This document shows positions 26,154-35,034 of a DNA stretch of 64,000 bases, one piece after another (position 1 is the first letter of the stretch; every line of letters starts with the position of its first letter). The DNA is taken from the NCBI RefSeq assembly GCF_033095865.1, contig NZ_AP019365.1, positions 3,445,501 through 3,509,500 of the forward strand. Reading direction: 5' to 3'. A program made the position numbers and the translations under genes. This stretch comes from Pseudomonas sp. KU43P. GTDB taxonomy: Bacteria; Pseudomonadota; Gammaproteobacteria; Pseudomonadales; Pseudomonadaceae. The notes under the pieces are model-generated. The model ran no database searches, was not told the origin of the DNA, and was given only the letters and a program-made list of their open reading frames with translations.

Positions 26154-28262
26154 ATGCGTGCGATTCATCCTCACCCACTGCGCCTGGCCATCCGCCAGGC
26201 CGCCCTGGCCACAGCCGCCACGGCCCTGCTGGTCCCCTTCGCGGGGGCGGCTGACCAGACCCTGGGCACGGTCACCGTGCAAGGCGCCAAGCAAAGCGAC
26301 GTGCAACAGGCCGCCAGCGCCCTGGCCGAAGTACCCGGTGGTACCAGCGTGGTCGACAGCGAAGAGGTCGCCAAAGGCCGCACTGCCACCCTGCAGGACA
26401 CCCTCGCCTACCAGCCCGGCGTGTTCGTGCAATCCACCGGTGGCAACGACGCCGCCAAGATTTCCATCCGTGGCTCGGGTGCCAACACCTCGCCGGGCTA
26501 CTTCCGTGAAGGCATCAAGTTCCTGTTCGATGGCCTGCCACTGACCGGCCCAGGCGGTACGCCCTACGAATTTCTCAATGCCAGCGGTGTGAACTACACC
26601 GAGATCCTGCGCGGCGCCAACGCCTTCCAGTACGGCGCGCTGACCCTCGGCGGCGCGGTCAATTTCGTCAACCACAGCGGCTACAGCGCCCCCGGCCTGC
26701 GCGTGCGCGCCGAGGCCGGTAGCTACCACTACCAGAAGCAGAGCATCAGCTACGGCGGCGTCGAAGGCGGCCTGGACTACTACCTGCAGGCCGACAACTA
26801 CCGCAACGAGGGCTACCGCGACTACAGCCTGTCGAAGAGTTCCGGCATCGTCGCCAACGCCGGCTACCGCTTCAGCCCGAAACTGGAAACCCGCCTGCTG
26901 CTGCGCTACCGCGACGAAACCCACAACGACCCGAGCGCCACCACCCTGGACAACGCCCTGCACCACCCGCGCCGGGCCAGCGCCACCGCCGAAAGCAGCG
27001 GCGCCGGTGCACGCCGCCCCGGCAGCATCTGGGTGGGCAGCAAGACCACCTACACCTTCGACGACGATGCCCGCCTGACCTTCGGCCTGTCGTACCACGA
27101 CTACCGCCACACCAACAGCCCGCGCAGCCCCAGCAACCCAAGCTACTGGGACTGGCACGACCTCGGCCTGCTGCTGGGTTATGACCGCATCGACTACCTG
27201 TTCGGCCATGAAAGCCGCAGCAACATCGCCTTCACCTCCACCCAGCACCTGCGCGGCGGGGTGAATTCGGCCAACGACGACAAGGTGTCGCTCAAGCAGG
27301 TCAACTACAAGGATTCGTTCGACCGGGTGATCGCCCTGGGCAACGACACCAACCTGGTCGACAACCTGTGGCTCACCAGTGGCGTGTCGTTCATCAACGT
27401 GCGGCGCAAGGTCAACATCGACTACGCGGTGAACCCCAACACCACCAACTTCCCGCAGCACGTGGACTACGACAACTGGAGCGTCGCCCCGCGCATCGGC
27501 CTGCGCTACGAGTTCAGCCCGGACCTGCAGGTGTTCACCAATTTCAGCCGCAGCATCGACCCGCCTGCCTCGTGGGAATACTCTGGCTCCGGCCCGACGC
27601 TGCCCTACATCCGCCCGCTTGTGGAACAGAAGGCCAACACTTTAGAGGTCGGCATCAAGGGCTCCCACGGCATCTTCGACGGCAGCCTGGCACTGTACCG
27701 GTCATGGATCCACGACGAGCTGCTGAACGTGCAGATCATTCCGGCCACCTCCAGTTCGGCCGCGGTCACCGGCGCGTTCAACGCCTCGCCGACGATCCAC
27801 CAGGGCGTCGAGGCGGGCCTCAACACCCGGCTGTGGGACAACCCCCAAGGCGACTTGGTGCGCTGGCGTCAGTCATACACCTACAACGACTTCTACTACC
27901 GGCATGACGACACATTTGGCGACAACCAGTTGCCGGGCGTGCCCAAGCATATCTACCAGGGCGAGTTGCAGTACCAGGACCACAGTGGCTGGTACACCGG
28001 GGTGAACGTGCAGTCGGCCTCGCGCACGGCGGTGGACTATGCCAACAGCCTGTATGCGCCGTCGTACACGATCTGGGGGGCGAACCTGGGGTATGAGGCG
28101 CCGAAGGGCAACTGGAAGGTGTCGCTCGACCTGAAGAACCTGGCCAACAAGGCCTACGTGACGGCGGTGACGCCGGTGTTCAACGCACGGGGGCTGGATA
28201 CCGCGTCGTTCTGGCCGGGGGATGGGATCGGGGCGTATGTGGGGGTTGAGGTCAGGTACTGA
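26154..28262 (+). CDS. TonB-dependent outer-membrane receptor
   Basis: 702 residues. AAGGA precedes the ATG by 8 bases; signal peptide 1-32 (ends PFAGAA). A TonB-box-like stretch LGTVTVQGA follows at about 37-45, then a plug domain (ATLQDTLAYQPGVFVQ, ISIRGSG, YTEILRGANAFQYGA) and a beta-barrel ending in the aromatic VGVEVRY typical of outer-membrane proteins. Divergent from the second ABC operon and sharing the same promoter type, so it probably brings the same bulky substrate across the outer membrane. Confidence 0.9.
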   Translation: MRAIHPHPLRLAIRQAALATAATALLVPFAGAADQTLGTVTVQGAKQSDVQQAASALAEVPGGTSVVDSEEVAKGRTATLQDTLAYQPGVFVQSTGGNDAAKISIRGSGANTSPGYFREGIKFLFDGLPLTGPGGTPYEFLNASGVNYTEILRGANAFQYGALTLGGAVNFVNHSGYSAPGLRVRAEAGSYHYQKQSISYGGVEGGLDYYLQADNYRNEGYRDYSLSKSSGIVANAGYRFSPKLETRLLLRYRDETHNDPSATTLDNALHHPRRASATAESSGAGARRPGSIWVGSKTTYTFDDDARLTFGLSYHDYRHTNSPRSPSNPSYWDWHDLGLLLGYDRIDYLFGHESRSNIAFTSTQHLRGGVNSANDDKVSLKQVNYKDSFDRVIALGNDTNLVDNLWLTSGVSFINVRRKVNIDYAVNPNTTNFPQHVDYDNWSVAPRIGLRYEFSPDLQVFTNFSRSIDPPASWEYSGSGPTLPYIRPLVEQKANTLEVGIKGSHGIFDGSLALYRSWIHDELLNVQIIPATSSSAAVTGAFNASPTIHQGVEAGLNTRLWDNPQGDLVRWRQSYTYNDFYYRHDDTFGDNQLPGVPKHIYQGELQYQDHSGWYTGVNVQSASRTAVDYANSLYAPSYTIWGANLGYEAPKGNWKVSLDLKNLANKAYVTAVTPVFNARGLDTASFWPGDGIGAYVGVEVRY

Positions 28263-28282
28263 CCGTCTCGGCTGAATTCAAT

Positions 28283-28364
28283 GGCCTCATCGCCGGCAAG
28301 CCGGCTCCCGCAGGTTTCGGCGTGACGCTGTACCTGTGGAAGCCGGCTTGCCGGCGATTGGCCT
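28283..28364. repeat. REP pair
   Basis: CATCGCCGGCAAGCCGGCTC and GAAGCCGGCTTGCCGGCGAT between the TonB receptor and the convergent GST gene. Confidence 0.9.
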
Positions 28365-28371
28365 TTAAGGA

Positions 28372-28995
28372 TCAAGCCGTCCTGGGCATCAGCTCATAGG
28401 GATGCTTCCACCCCGGCACTGCCTGAATCCGCTTTTTCCACGCCTCGATATGGCTGAACGCGGCCAGGTCGATGCCGGTATCCTCCGGCATGAACACATA
28501 CCCCGCCAACGACAGGTCGGCGATGGTCAGGCGCTCGCCGACCATGAACGGCGTCTTTGCCAGGTGTGCATCGACGACCCGATAGGCGGCGGTGGCGCGG
28601 TCACGCAGGAAACGGGTCACGTCCGTTTCACCGGTCTGCTTGAGGCAGAACAGGAACCGCAGCATTGCGTAGTAGCTGGTGAACTTGTGGTTGTCGAACA
28701 GTATCCAGCGCCAGATCTCGCGCTTTTCATTCTCGTCACGCGGGCCAAACTGGCCGGTGCGCTCAGCCAGGTATTCGAGGATCAGCGCCGACTGAGTCAG
28801 CGTCTGCCCGGCATGCTCCAGTACCGGTACCTCGCCTTGCTCGTTGAGTTCATTGCGCCAGCCTTGGCCGCGGGTCTGGCCGTTGAAGAAGTCGACGAAC
28901 ACCGGCTGCCAGTCCTGGCCGGTCAGTTCGAGCATCAATGCCGCCTTGTAGGCGTTGCCGGATTCGGCGAAGCAATGCAGCGTGTAGTCGGCCAT
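28372..28995 (-). CDS. Glutathione S-transferase
   Basis: 207 residues with the two-domain GST layout: an N-terminal thioredoxin fold (1-80) with a candidate catalytic Ser in FAESGNAYKAAL, the cis-Pro and gamma-Glu binding stretch GEVPVLEHAG and QSALILEYLAE, and a helical C-terminal domain with VGERLTIADLSLAGYVF near 155. Cytosolic detoxification enzyme; substrate unknown. Convergent with the TonB receptor and separated by a REP pair. Confidence 0.9.
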   Translation of the reverse strand: MADYTLHCFAESGNAYKAALMLELTGQDWQPVFVDFFNGQTRGQGWRNELNEQGEVPVLEHAGQTLTQSALILEYLAERTGQFGPRDENEKREIWRWILFDNHKFTSYYAMLRFLFCLKQTGETDVTRFLRDRATAAYRVVDAHLAKTPFMVGERLTIADLSLAGYVFMPEDTGIDLAAFSHIEAWKKRIQAVPGWKHPYELMPRTA

Positions 28996-29111
28996 GGCGA
29001 TCCTTCATTTTCCCAAGGGTAATGGTGTGCCGAGCAGACCACGCGCTGCCCTACAGGGTCAATGCCCTCTATGATGAAAGGACTCACCCACCACCGAAGC
29101 CAGGAAGGCCC

Positions 29112-29641
29112 ATGCCCTACCCCACACTGCCCCGCACCCTGTCCACCCCGCGCACCCGACTGGTAAGGCCCGGCACGGCGCTGGCCGAGCACGTGTTACA
29201 AGCACTGCTCGACAGCTACGCGCTGCATCAGCCATTCCTGGCCTGGGCCAAACCTGACTGGACGCTGGATGAAGTGCGCGAAAGCCTGCAGGCGAGCGCT
29301 AACGAGTTCCTCGACCCAGCGGCGGAGAAACGCTACTTCGTGCTGCAGCCGGACAGCGATGTCGTACTCGGCTGCATCGGCCTGCAGCCCAGCAACGGCG
29401 AGTATGAAGTGGGCTATTGGGCGAGCCAGGCCAGCAGCGGCCAGGGCCTGATGCGCTGGTCGGTCTGCTGGATGCGATCGACACACCGGTGTGGCTGACC
29501 ACCGACATCGACAACCAGGCCAGCCAGCGCCTGGCGCTGCGTGCGGGTTTCAAAGCGGCCGGCAGCCAGCTCAGTGAGCTCGACCCAAGCACGCCGCGCC
29601 CGCTGTTCCGGCGCCTGCCGAAGCCGGCACCAGGCCGCTAG
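29112..29641 (+). pseudogene. GNAT N-acetyltransferase, frameshifted
   Basis: The ATG at 29112 has AGGAAGG upstream and opens a GNAT-like frame (LVRPGTALAEHVLQALLDS, then FVLQPDSDVVLGCIGLQPSNG, then YEVGYWASQASSGQGLM). After about 29455 the frame is lost, while the expected C-terminal half (TDIDNQASQRLALRAGFKAAG) continues in the -1/+2 frame to 29641. The helix between GQGLM and the TDxxN motif is also some seven residues shorter than usual, so a small deletion rather than a single-base error is likely. Confidence 0.72.
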
Positions 29642-29645
29642 CCGT

Positions 29646-30524
29646 TCACTTGCGGCGCTGCATCCACGCCGCACCAAGGCCACTGAGGCAGATGATCGCA
29701 ATGCCCAGCAGGCTGGCGCTATCGGGCACCTGGTGGTAGATCACCAGGCCCAGCAGCCCGGCGAACACGATCTGGCAATAGCTGAAAGGCGCCAGAAGCG
29801 CCGGTGCGGCATGGCGGAAGGCCTGGGTCAACAGCAGGTGCGCGCTCATGCCGAAGCCGCCGAGGGCTAGCATCAACAAGGCATGCTCCCAGCGTGGGAC
29901 TTCCCAGAAGAATGGCACCAGCGCGCTCATTGCCAGGGTGTTGCACAGCCCGGCGTAGAAGTTGCTGGTGGTGGGGCTGTCGTACGCAGCCAGGACGCGC
30001 GTGAGCAGCTGGTAGAAGCAGAAGCCCAGCGCCGAGCCCAGCGGGTAGAGAATCGCCGGGGTGAACATGGCGCCGCCGGGGTGCACCACCACCAGCACGC
30101 CGATGAACCCCAGCACCACCGCCAACCATTGAGTCACCGTGACCCGCTCCTTGAGCAGCGGAACGGACAATGCGGTGACCAGCACCGGCGCGAGGAAGTT
30201 GACCGCCGTGGCCTCGGCCAGCGGCAGATACTGCAGGCCGGTGGTGAACAGCAGGCTGGTGCTGAGCAGGCTCAATGCACGCAGGGTCTGCAGTACCGGG
30301 CGCCGAGTGCGCAGCACGTTGAGCCCGGATTTGGGCAGGAAGATGCCCGCCATCAGCAGGGTATGCACCACGTAGCGTGCCCACACCACCATGACGATCG
30401 GGTACAACCCGCCGAGAAACTTGGACAAGGCGTCGTGGCTGGCAAACAGGAAGGTCGCCACCACCACCAGGGCGATGCCGCGCAGGGGCTGGTTGACGCC
30501 GGACAACGGGGTACTGGAACTCAT
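29646..30524 (-). CDS. DMT-superfamily transporter (two EamA domains)
   Basis: 292 residues, ten hydrophobic helices in two EamA repeats (about 15-145 and 155-288): FASHDALSKFLGG near the first, LPLAEATAVNFLAPVLVTALS at the end of repeat one, APFSYCQIVFAGLLG in repeat two. The family exports amino acids and related metabolites. Tail to tail with the broken acetyltransferase gene, 4 bases apart. No ligand can be assigned. Confidence 0.87.
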   Translation of the reverse strand: MSSSTPLSGVNQPLRGIALVVVATFLFASHDALSKFLGGLYPIVMVVWARYVVHTLLMAGIFLPKSGLNVLRTRRPVLQTLRALSLLSTSLLFTTGLQYLPLAEATAVNFLAPVLVTALSVPLLKERVTVTQWLAVVLGFIGVLVVVHPGGAMFTPAILYPLGSALGFCFYQLLTRVLAAYDSPTTSNFYAGLCNTLAMSALVPFFWEVPRWEHALLMLALGGFGMSAHLLLTQAFRHAAPALLAPFSYCQIVFAGLLGLVIYHQVPDSASLLGIAIICLSGLGAAWMQRRK

Positions 30525-30712
30525 GGCGATCTCGACGGCGGCGCGGCCGGGTGCTGCGCCAGGCTGAAGGCAGGTACGACAGCAGGGATTCTAGAAGAGA
30601 TACGACGACTTACCCAAGTGCAATCAAGGCTGCACGTGGTCGCCGCCACGCTTTCCGTTCGCTGATCGACCACTTTGTCCCGGGGCCACCGCTGGGCCCC
30701 TGGACACGCCCG

Positions 30713-32809
30713 TCACACCGCAGCCGCCACCTGCTTCAAGCGCTCGTGCGCCGGTGCCGGCCGCCCGTACAGGTAGCCCTGGAAGTGCGAGCAGCCCTCC
30801 GCCGCCAGGCGCTGCATCTGCTCCTGCGACTCCACACCCTCGGCCGTGGTCTTGATCATCAGGCTGTTGGACAGCTCGGTGATCGCGCGGATGATCGACA
30901 TCGCCTCGCGGCTCTCACACATGTCGTGCACGAACGACTTGTCGATCTTGATGCGGTCGAACGGGAACGAGCGCAGGTAGCCCAACGACGAATAGCCGGT
31001 GCCGAAGTCGTCCAGCGAAATCGATACGCCCAGGTCCTTCAGGGCACGCAGGGTGCGCACGTTCTCTTCGCTGTTGCCCAGCAGCACCGACTCGGTGATC
31101 TCCAGCTCCAGACGCTGCGCCGGCAGGCCCGAGTCGGCCAGGGCCAAGGCCACGGTGTGTACCAGGTTGGCGTTCTTGAACTGCACCGCCGACAGGTTCA
31201 CCGACACGGTCTGCTCGCTGTCCCAGCTGGCAGCCTCCCGGCACGCCAGGTTGAGTGCGCGGTCGCCGAGTTCGTGGATCAGCCCGGTTTCCTCGGCGAT
31301 GGGGATGAAGTCCATGGGCATGACCATGCCGCGGGTCGGGTGCTCCCAGCGCAACAGCGCCTCGTAGCCGGTCACGCTGTTGGTCTGCTGGTCCACCACA
31401 GGCTGGTAGTGCATGTGCAACTGGCCCAGGTGCAGCGCGGTACGCAGGTCGGTTTCCACCAGGCGGCGCTGGCGTGCGGCGACATCCAGTTCGACGTGGA
31501 AGCATTCGTAGCGGTTGCGGCCGTTGCGCTTGGCTTCGTACAAGGCCATGTCGGCGTAGCCCAGCAACTGCTCGGCCTGGTCATGGTCGTCGGGGGACAG
31601 GGCGATGCCGATGCTCACGCCCACCGAAAACTGGTGGCCTTCGATCTGGAATGGCGGGCTGATGGCATCGATCAGGCGCTGCGCGGTAACGCAGGCGGCA
31701 TCGCGGTTGTCGAGGCCGGCCAATACCACGGCGAACTCGTCACCCCCCAGACGCGCCAGGGTGTCGTGCTCGCGCAACTCGCGGCGCAGGCGCTTGCCCA
31801 ACGCCCGCAGCAGCTTGTCGCCGAAGGCATGGCCAAGGGAGTCGTTGATGTTCTTGAAGTTGTCCAGGTCCAGGCACAGCGCGGCGGTCAGCTTGTCATG
31901 CTCGTAACCACGCGACAGGGCCTGCTTGAGGCGCTCGTTGAACAGCGTGCGGTTGGGCAAACCTGTGAGTGCGTCGTGGTGCGCCATGTGGTGGATCTGT
32001 GCGTGGGCTGCCAGCTCTTCGGTGGCGTCTTCGGCCACGAACAGCACATAGTCGGCGTGGCCTTCGCGGTTCTGGCAGAGCAACGCGCGGCTGCGCAAGG
32101 TGCGCGGGCCGCACAGGGTATCGACGCGGGTTTCGGCCGCGACCCCCTTGGCGCTGCGGGCCCCGCGGCTGAGTTGCTGATCCAGGTAATCGGCGGCGGC
32201 AGGCGCCATGCACTCGCCGGGCAGGTGCCCGATCATGCTGCCGCCGCGCCCGCCGAACAGCCGCGCGGCCTGCTGGTTGGCCAGCAGGATGCGTTGGCTT
32301 TCCAGGTCCTGGGCGATGACGCTGGCGGGAATGTTGGCGATCACCGAGTCGAGGAACTGGGAGAGGTTGGTCATCTCCTGGCTGTACTGCTCGGCCAGTT
32401 CCTTGGCCTGCAGCAGCTCCAGCTCTTGCTGCCGGCGTTCGGAAATATCTCGGGTGACCTTGGCGAAGCCAACCAGCTGGCCGGCATCATCGCGCACCGC
32501 GTCGATCACCACATGGGCGTGGAAGGCAGTGCCGTCCTTGCGCAGGCGCGCGCCGATTTCCTCGAAGCGCCCGGTGCGCCGTGCCTGCTCCAGGTTCTGC
32601 TCGGGCAGGCCAGCGGCGCGCTCGGTTTCGTTGTAGAACAACGAATAGTGCTGGCCGACGATTTCCTCGGCGAGGTAACCCTTGGCCCGCTGGGCGCCGG
32701 GGTTCCAGTTGGCGACTATACCGTCGGGGGTGAGCATGTAGATGGCATAGTCCACCACGCTCTGGATCAACAGCCGGTACATGATGTCGGGGCTTTCGAC
32801 TAACGACAT
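30713..32809 (-). CDS. PAS-GGDEF-EAL cyclic-di-GMP turnover protein
   Basis: 698 residues: PAS domain 10-125 (VVDYAIYMLTPDGIVANWNP), a second PAS-like region 145-255, GGDEF domain about 280-435 and EAL domain about 455-690. The diguanylate cyclase site GGDEF is intact (near 353) with an inhibitory-site RxxD (REHD) five residues upstream. The EAL domain keeps YEALLRW, DDFGTGYSSL, IKIDKSFV and TTAEGVES, so both activities are plausible. No membrane helix: a cytosolic sensor, possibly redox or haem sensing through PAS. Confidence 0.93.
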   Translation of the reverse strand: MSLVESPDIMYRLLIQSVVDYAIYMLTPDGIVANWNPGAQRAKGYLAEEIVGQHYSLFYNETERAAGLPEQNLEQARRTGRFEEIGARLRKDGTAFHAHVVIDAVRDDAGQLVGFAKVTRDISERRQQELELLQAKELAEQYSQEMTNLSQFLDSVIANIPASVIAQDLESQRILLANQQAARLFGGRGGSMIGHLPGECMAPAAADYLDQQLSRGARSAKGVAAETRVDTLCGPRTLRSRALLCQNREGHADYVLFVAEDATEELAAHAQIHHMAHHDALTGLPNRTLFNERLKQALSRGYEHDKLTAALCLDLDNFKNINDSLGHAFGDKLLRALGKRLRRELREHDTLARLGGDEFAVVLAGLDNRDAACVTAQRLIDAISPPFQIEGHQFSVGVSIGIALSPDDHDQAEQLLGYADMALYEAKRNGRNRYECFHVELDVAARQRRLVETDLRTALHLGQLHMHYQPVVDQQTNSVTGYEALLRWEHPTRGMVMPMDFIPIAEETGLIHELGDRALNLACREAASWDSEQTVSVNLSAVQFKNANLVHTVALALADSGLPAQRLELEITESVLLGNSEENVRTLRALKDLGVSISLDDFGTGYSSLGYLRSFPFDRIKIDKSFVHDMCESREAMSIIRAITELSNSLMIKTTAEGVESQEQMQRLAAEGCSHFQGYLYGRPAPAHERLKQVAAAV

Positions 32810-32950
32810 GAAATTTACCTGAACCTGCGACGTGCACGAAAAGGAACCCCGCTGCAGAGCGGCCGGGTAATCAGAAGAGGTGCTGGCATTATGCCGCTTG
32901 GGTAGATTTTGTGAAGTGGGTCACAGAATTTTGCAAGGGCCGCAGGCGGC

Positions 32951-33445
32951 TCAGTGGCGGGCGGTGGTGATGCGATAGGTGAGCAGGCCCGGTTCATCGT
33001 CCAGCATCAATTGCTGCACTGGCCGTGGCAGATCGGCCACCACGGCCTTGCAGAAGGCCACGGCTGTGGGGTCCTCGGCATAGCAGCGCAGCAGCCAGTC
33101 GCCAGGGTTGCCGAGAAACTGTTGCGCCACGGCCAGGCCGATGCCCTGGCGGCGGTAGCGTTTGAGGATGAACAGGTCGGCCAGCTCGTGGGCCTCGATA
33201 CCGGGCAACTCGCTGCGCTCGACCAGCACGAAGCCGGCAATGAAACCGTCCACCAGCACCAGGGTGGCGCTCCAGCCTGGGGACTGCCAGTAGCGCTGCA
33301 GGTGTTCTTCGTGGATGTAGAAGCGGCCGTTCACCTCGACGTCTTCCTGCTCCCAGTCGGAGGATTCGTAGGCGTAGAACTGGTAGAGGTTGCGGATCAG
33401 TTCGGCCTGGTCGCAGGTGGTGGGCAGCAGTTCGATGGGGGCCAT
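32951..33445 (-). CDS. GNAT family N-acetyltransferase
   Basis: 164 residues from the ATG at 33445. The acetyl-CoA loop is in KRYRRQGIGLAVAQQF near 105, preceded by the beta-strand AGFVLVERSELPG and HELADLFIL. A GTG 45 bases further up (33490) would also work, but that stretch is AT-rich and looks like promoter. Substrate unknown. The 205-base gap to the divergent gene at 33650 holds AT-rich DNA and no further gene. Confidence 0.83.
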   Translation of the reverse strand: MAPIELLPTTCDQAELIRNLYQFYAYESSDWEQEDVEVNGRFYIHEEHLQRYWQSPGWSATLVLVDGFIAGFVLVERSELPGIEAHELADLFILKRYRRQGIGLAVAQQFLGNPGDWLLRCYAEDPTAVAFCKAVVADLPRPVQQLMLDDEPGLLTYRITTARH

Positions 33446-33649
33446 AGGGGGCGACTCTAAATAGCGTAATTCTAGAAGATTTTGATTCACGCCACCGCGA
33501 AGTCAGGTCGAGGTCAAAGCCTTGTAGGAAATTTCACCGCAAGACGCCTTCACGCTCAACATCATGTATGTAGGCGCCGGGTGTTCGACCCGGTAGATTG
33601 CAGGTTCCGGCACGGAGGCCAGCCATTTGCACGCATCAAGGAGATGCCC

Positions 33650-33967
33650 ATGACCAAGCACCACTTCCAGCTCGCCTACACCATCAAACCGCGCAGCGAT
33701 GACGACGAAAGTGCGGCTGCGCAAGCCCGCCTGCACCTGCGCGACATCGGCTGGCATACCCTGCCGCAGATCGAAACGACCTTGCTCGGCGAGGTGCACC
33801 TGTATCACAGCACCACCCACGACCGCATCGAGGAAGCCGAGAAACAGATCCGTGACCGCATTCACGAAGAACTCAAGGGCCTGAAAGTCCTCACGCGCGT
33901 GAAGTTCTATGCCAGCCTGATGGTCGATGGCCTCGGCCCGGCCATCCGCTTCAGCATCCTCGTCTGA
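33650..33967 (+). CDS. Conserved small protein of unknown function
   Basis: 105 residues, start MTKHHFQLAYTIKPR, with AAGGAG placed 6 bases before the ATG. Predicted alpha/beta: an N-terminal strand, helix ESAAAQARLHLRDIG, then strand TTLLGEVHLYHSTT, acidic helix EEAEKQIRDRIHEEL and a last strand pair. It has no signal peptide, Cys or metal motif. I do not recognise the family; codon use is like its neighbours, so it is likely a real gene. Confidence 0.72.
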   Translation: MTKHHFQLAYTIKPRSDDDESAAAQARLHLRDIGWHTLPQIETTLLGEVHLYHSTTHDRIEEAEKQIRDRIHEELKGLKVLTRVKFYASLMVDGLGPAIRFSILV

Positions 33968-33979
33968 CACCCCCTGGCG

Positions 33980-34006
33980 GCATCAGGCGCAACACGCGCC
34001 TGATGC
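33980..34006. terminator. Hairpin between convergent genes
   Basis: Perfect 11-base stem GCATCAGGCGC/GCGCCTGATGC with a 5-base loop between the stops at 33967 and 34016; there is no T run on either side, so termination is only likely. Confidence 0.55.
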
Positions 34007-34015
34007 ACCCTGGCC

Positions 34016-34228
34016 TCATTTCTCCTGCAGCACCGCCCTGCCCTTCACTGCCCGCGGCCCGCGCCAGGCCCAGAACAGCAACCCCGGGAACGGTGCATAA
34101 ACGACGAAGACGATCCACAGCATCTTGCGCTCGGCGCGCCGATCGCTGCCGATGATGTGCCAGATGGCGAAGATTTCCAGCACGATGACCAGGGCTGCAA
34201 TGATGATCCAGATCGTTCCGATTTCCAT
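34016..34228 (-). CDS. PLDc_N-type small membrane protein
   Basis: 70 residues with two membrane helices: IGTIWIIIAALVIVLEIFAI and KMLWIVFVVYAPFPGLLFW, separated by a charged loop SDRRAER. This is the phospholipase-D N-terminal (PLDc_N) two-helix layout found alone in many small membrane proteins. The ATG at 34228 has GGGAGAGTGCTC in front. Function unknown. Confidence 0.8.
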   Translation of the reverse strand: MEIGTIWIIIAALVIVLEIFAIWHIIGSDRRAERKMLWIVFVVYAPFPGLLFWAWRGPRAVKGRAVLQEK

Positions 34229-34325
34229 GAGCACTCTCCCGTTGGCATGTAAGGGGTTGGGTTGCTGCCGGCGGTGAGGGTTCAGTTGGATTTGGTTCGA
34301 TCTGCAAGGTGTTCGCCGATAGCGC

Positions 34326-34811
34326 TCATTTCTCCCCGCGCAACGCTGCCTGTATCGCCGCCACATCGATCTTGCCCATATCCATCATCGCCTCAAAGGC
34401 CCGCTTGGCCGCCGCCCTGTCAGGGTTGCCCAGCGCCTCGATGAGAATCCGCGGGCAGATCTGCCAGGAAATTCCCCACTTGTCCTTGCACCAGCCACAC
34501 ACACTGGCCGCCCCGCCGTTGTTGATGATGGCATCCCACAAACGGTCGGTTTCCGCCTGGTCCTCGGTACTGACTTGAAACGAAAACGCTTCGGAATGCT
34601 TGAACGTCGGGCCGCCATTGAGCCCCACGCAAGGAATGCCCATGACGGTGAACTCGACGGTAATCACATCACCCGCCTTGCCCGACGGGTAGTCGCTGGG
34701 CGCCTTGTGCACCGCGTTCACTCGGCTGTCCGGGAAGGTTCTGGCGTAGAACGTCGCCGCCTCTTCAGCGTCATGGTCGAACCACAGGCAGATCGTGTTC
34801 TTGGCACTCAT
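34326..34811 (-). CDS. VOC family protein (PhnB-like)
   Basis: 161 residues with the PhnB/3-demethylubiquinone-methyltransferase-like VOC fold: ICLWFDHDAEEAATFYARTF at the N-terminus, PSGKAGDVITVEFTVMG near 45, then LNGGPTFKHSEAFSFQVSTE, and CGWCKDKWGISWQICP near 105. Members are widely distributed and rarely characterised. Monocistronic by position. Confidence 0.85.
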   Translation of the reverse strand: MSAKNTICLWFDHDAEEAATFYARTFPDSRVNAVHKAPSDYPSGKAGDVITVEFTVMGIPCVGLNGGPTFKHSEAFSFQVSTEDQAETDRLWDAIINNGGAASVCGWCKDKWGISWQICPRILIEALGNPDRAAAKRAFEAMMDMGKIDVAAIQAALRGEK

Positions 34812-35034
34812 GGTCAAGGCTCCATGAATCAACAGTGAGCCTCTGAGTCTAGTTCCTGAACCAGGCCTGAGGACGGCCGACGCCTGCCCTTCGTCGCAGC
34901 AAGCCTGCACGCTCAGAAAAGTCCTACGAACTACGGTGAAACGCCCTACAACTCAACCTCTTCACAGCACGGTCTGACAGCCACCATGATTTCCGGAAAA
35001 CCTCACAAGCGACTCTACGCAGGGAGAATCAGGT

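Noticed and set aside
33446-33490. GTG start for the acetyltransferase at 33490
   Set aside because: The additional residues come from AT-rich DNA that looks like a promoter; the ATG at 33445 better matches where the GNAT fold begins.
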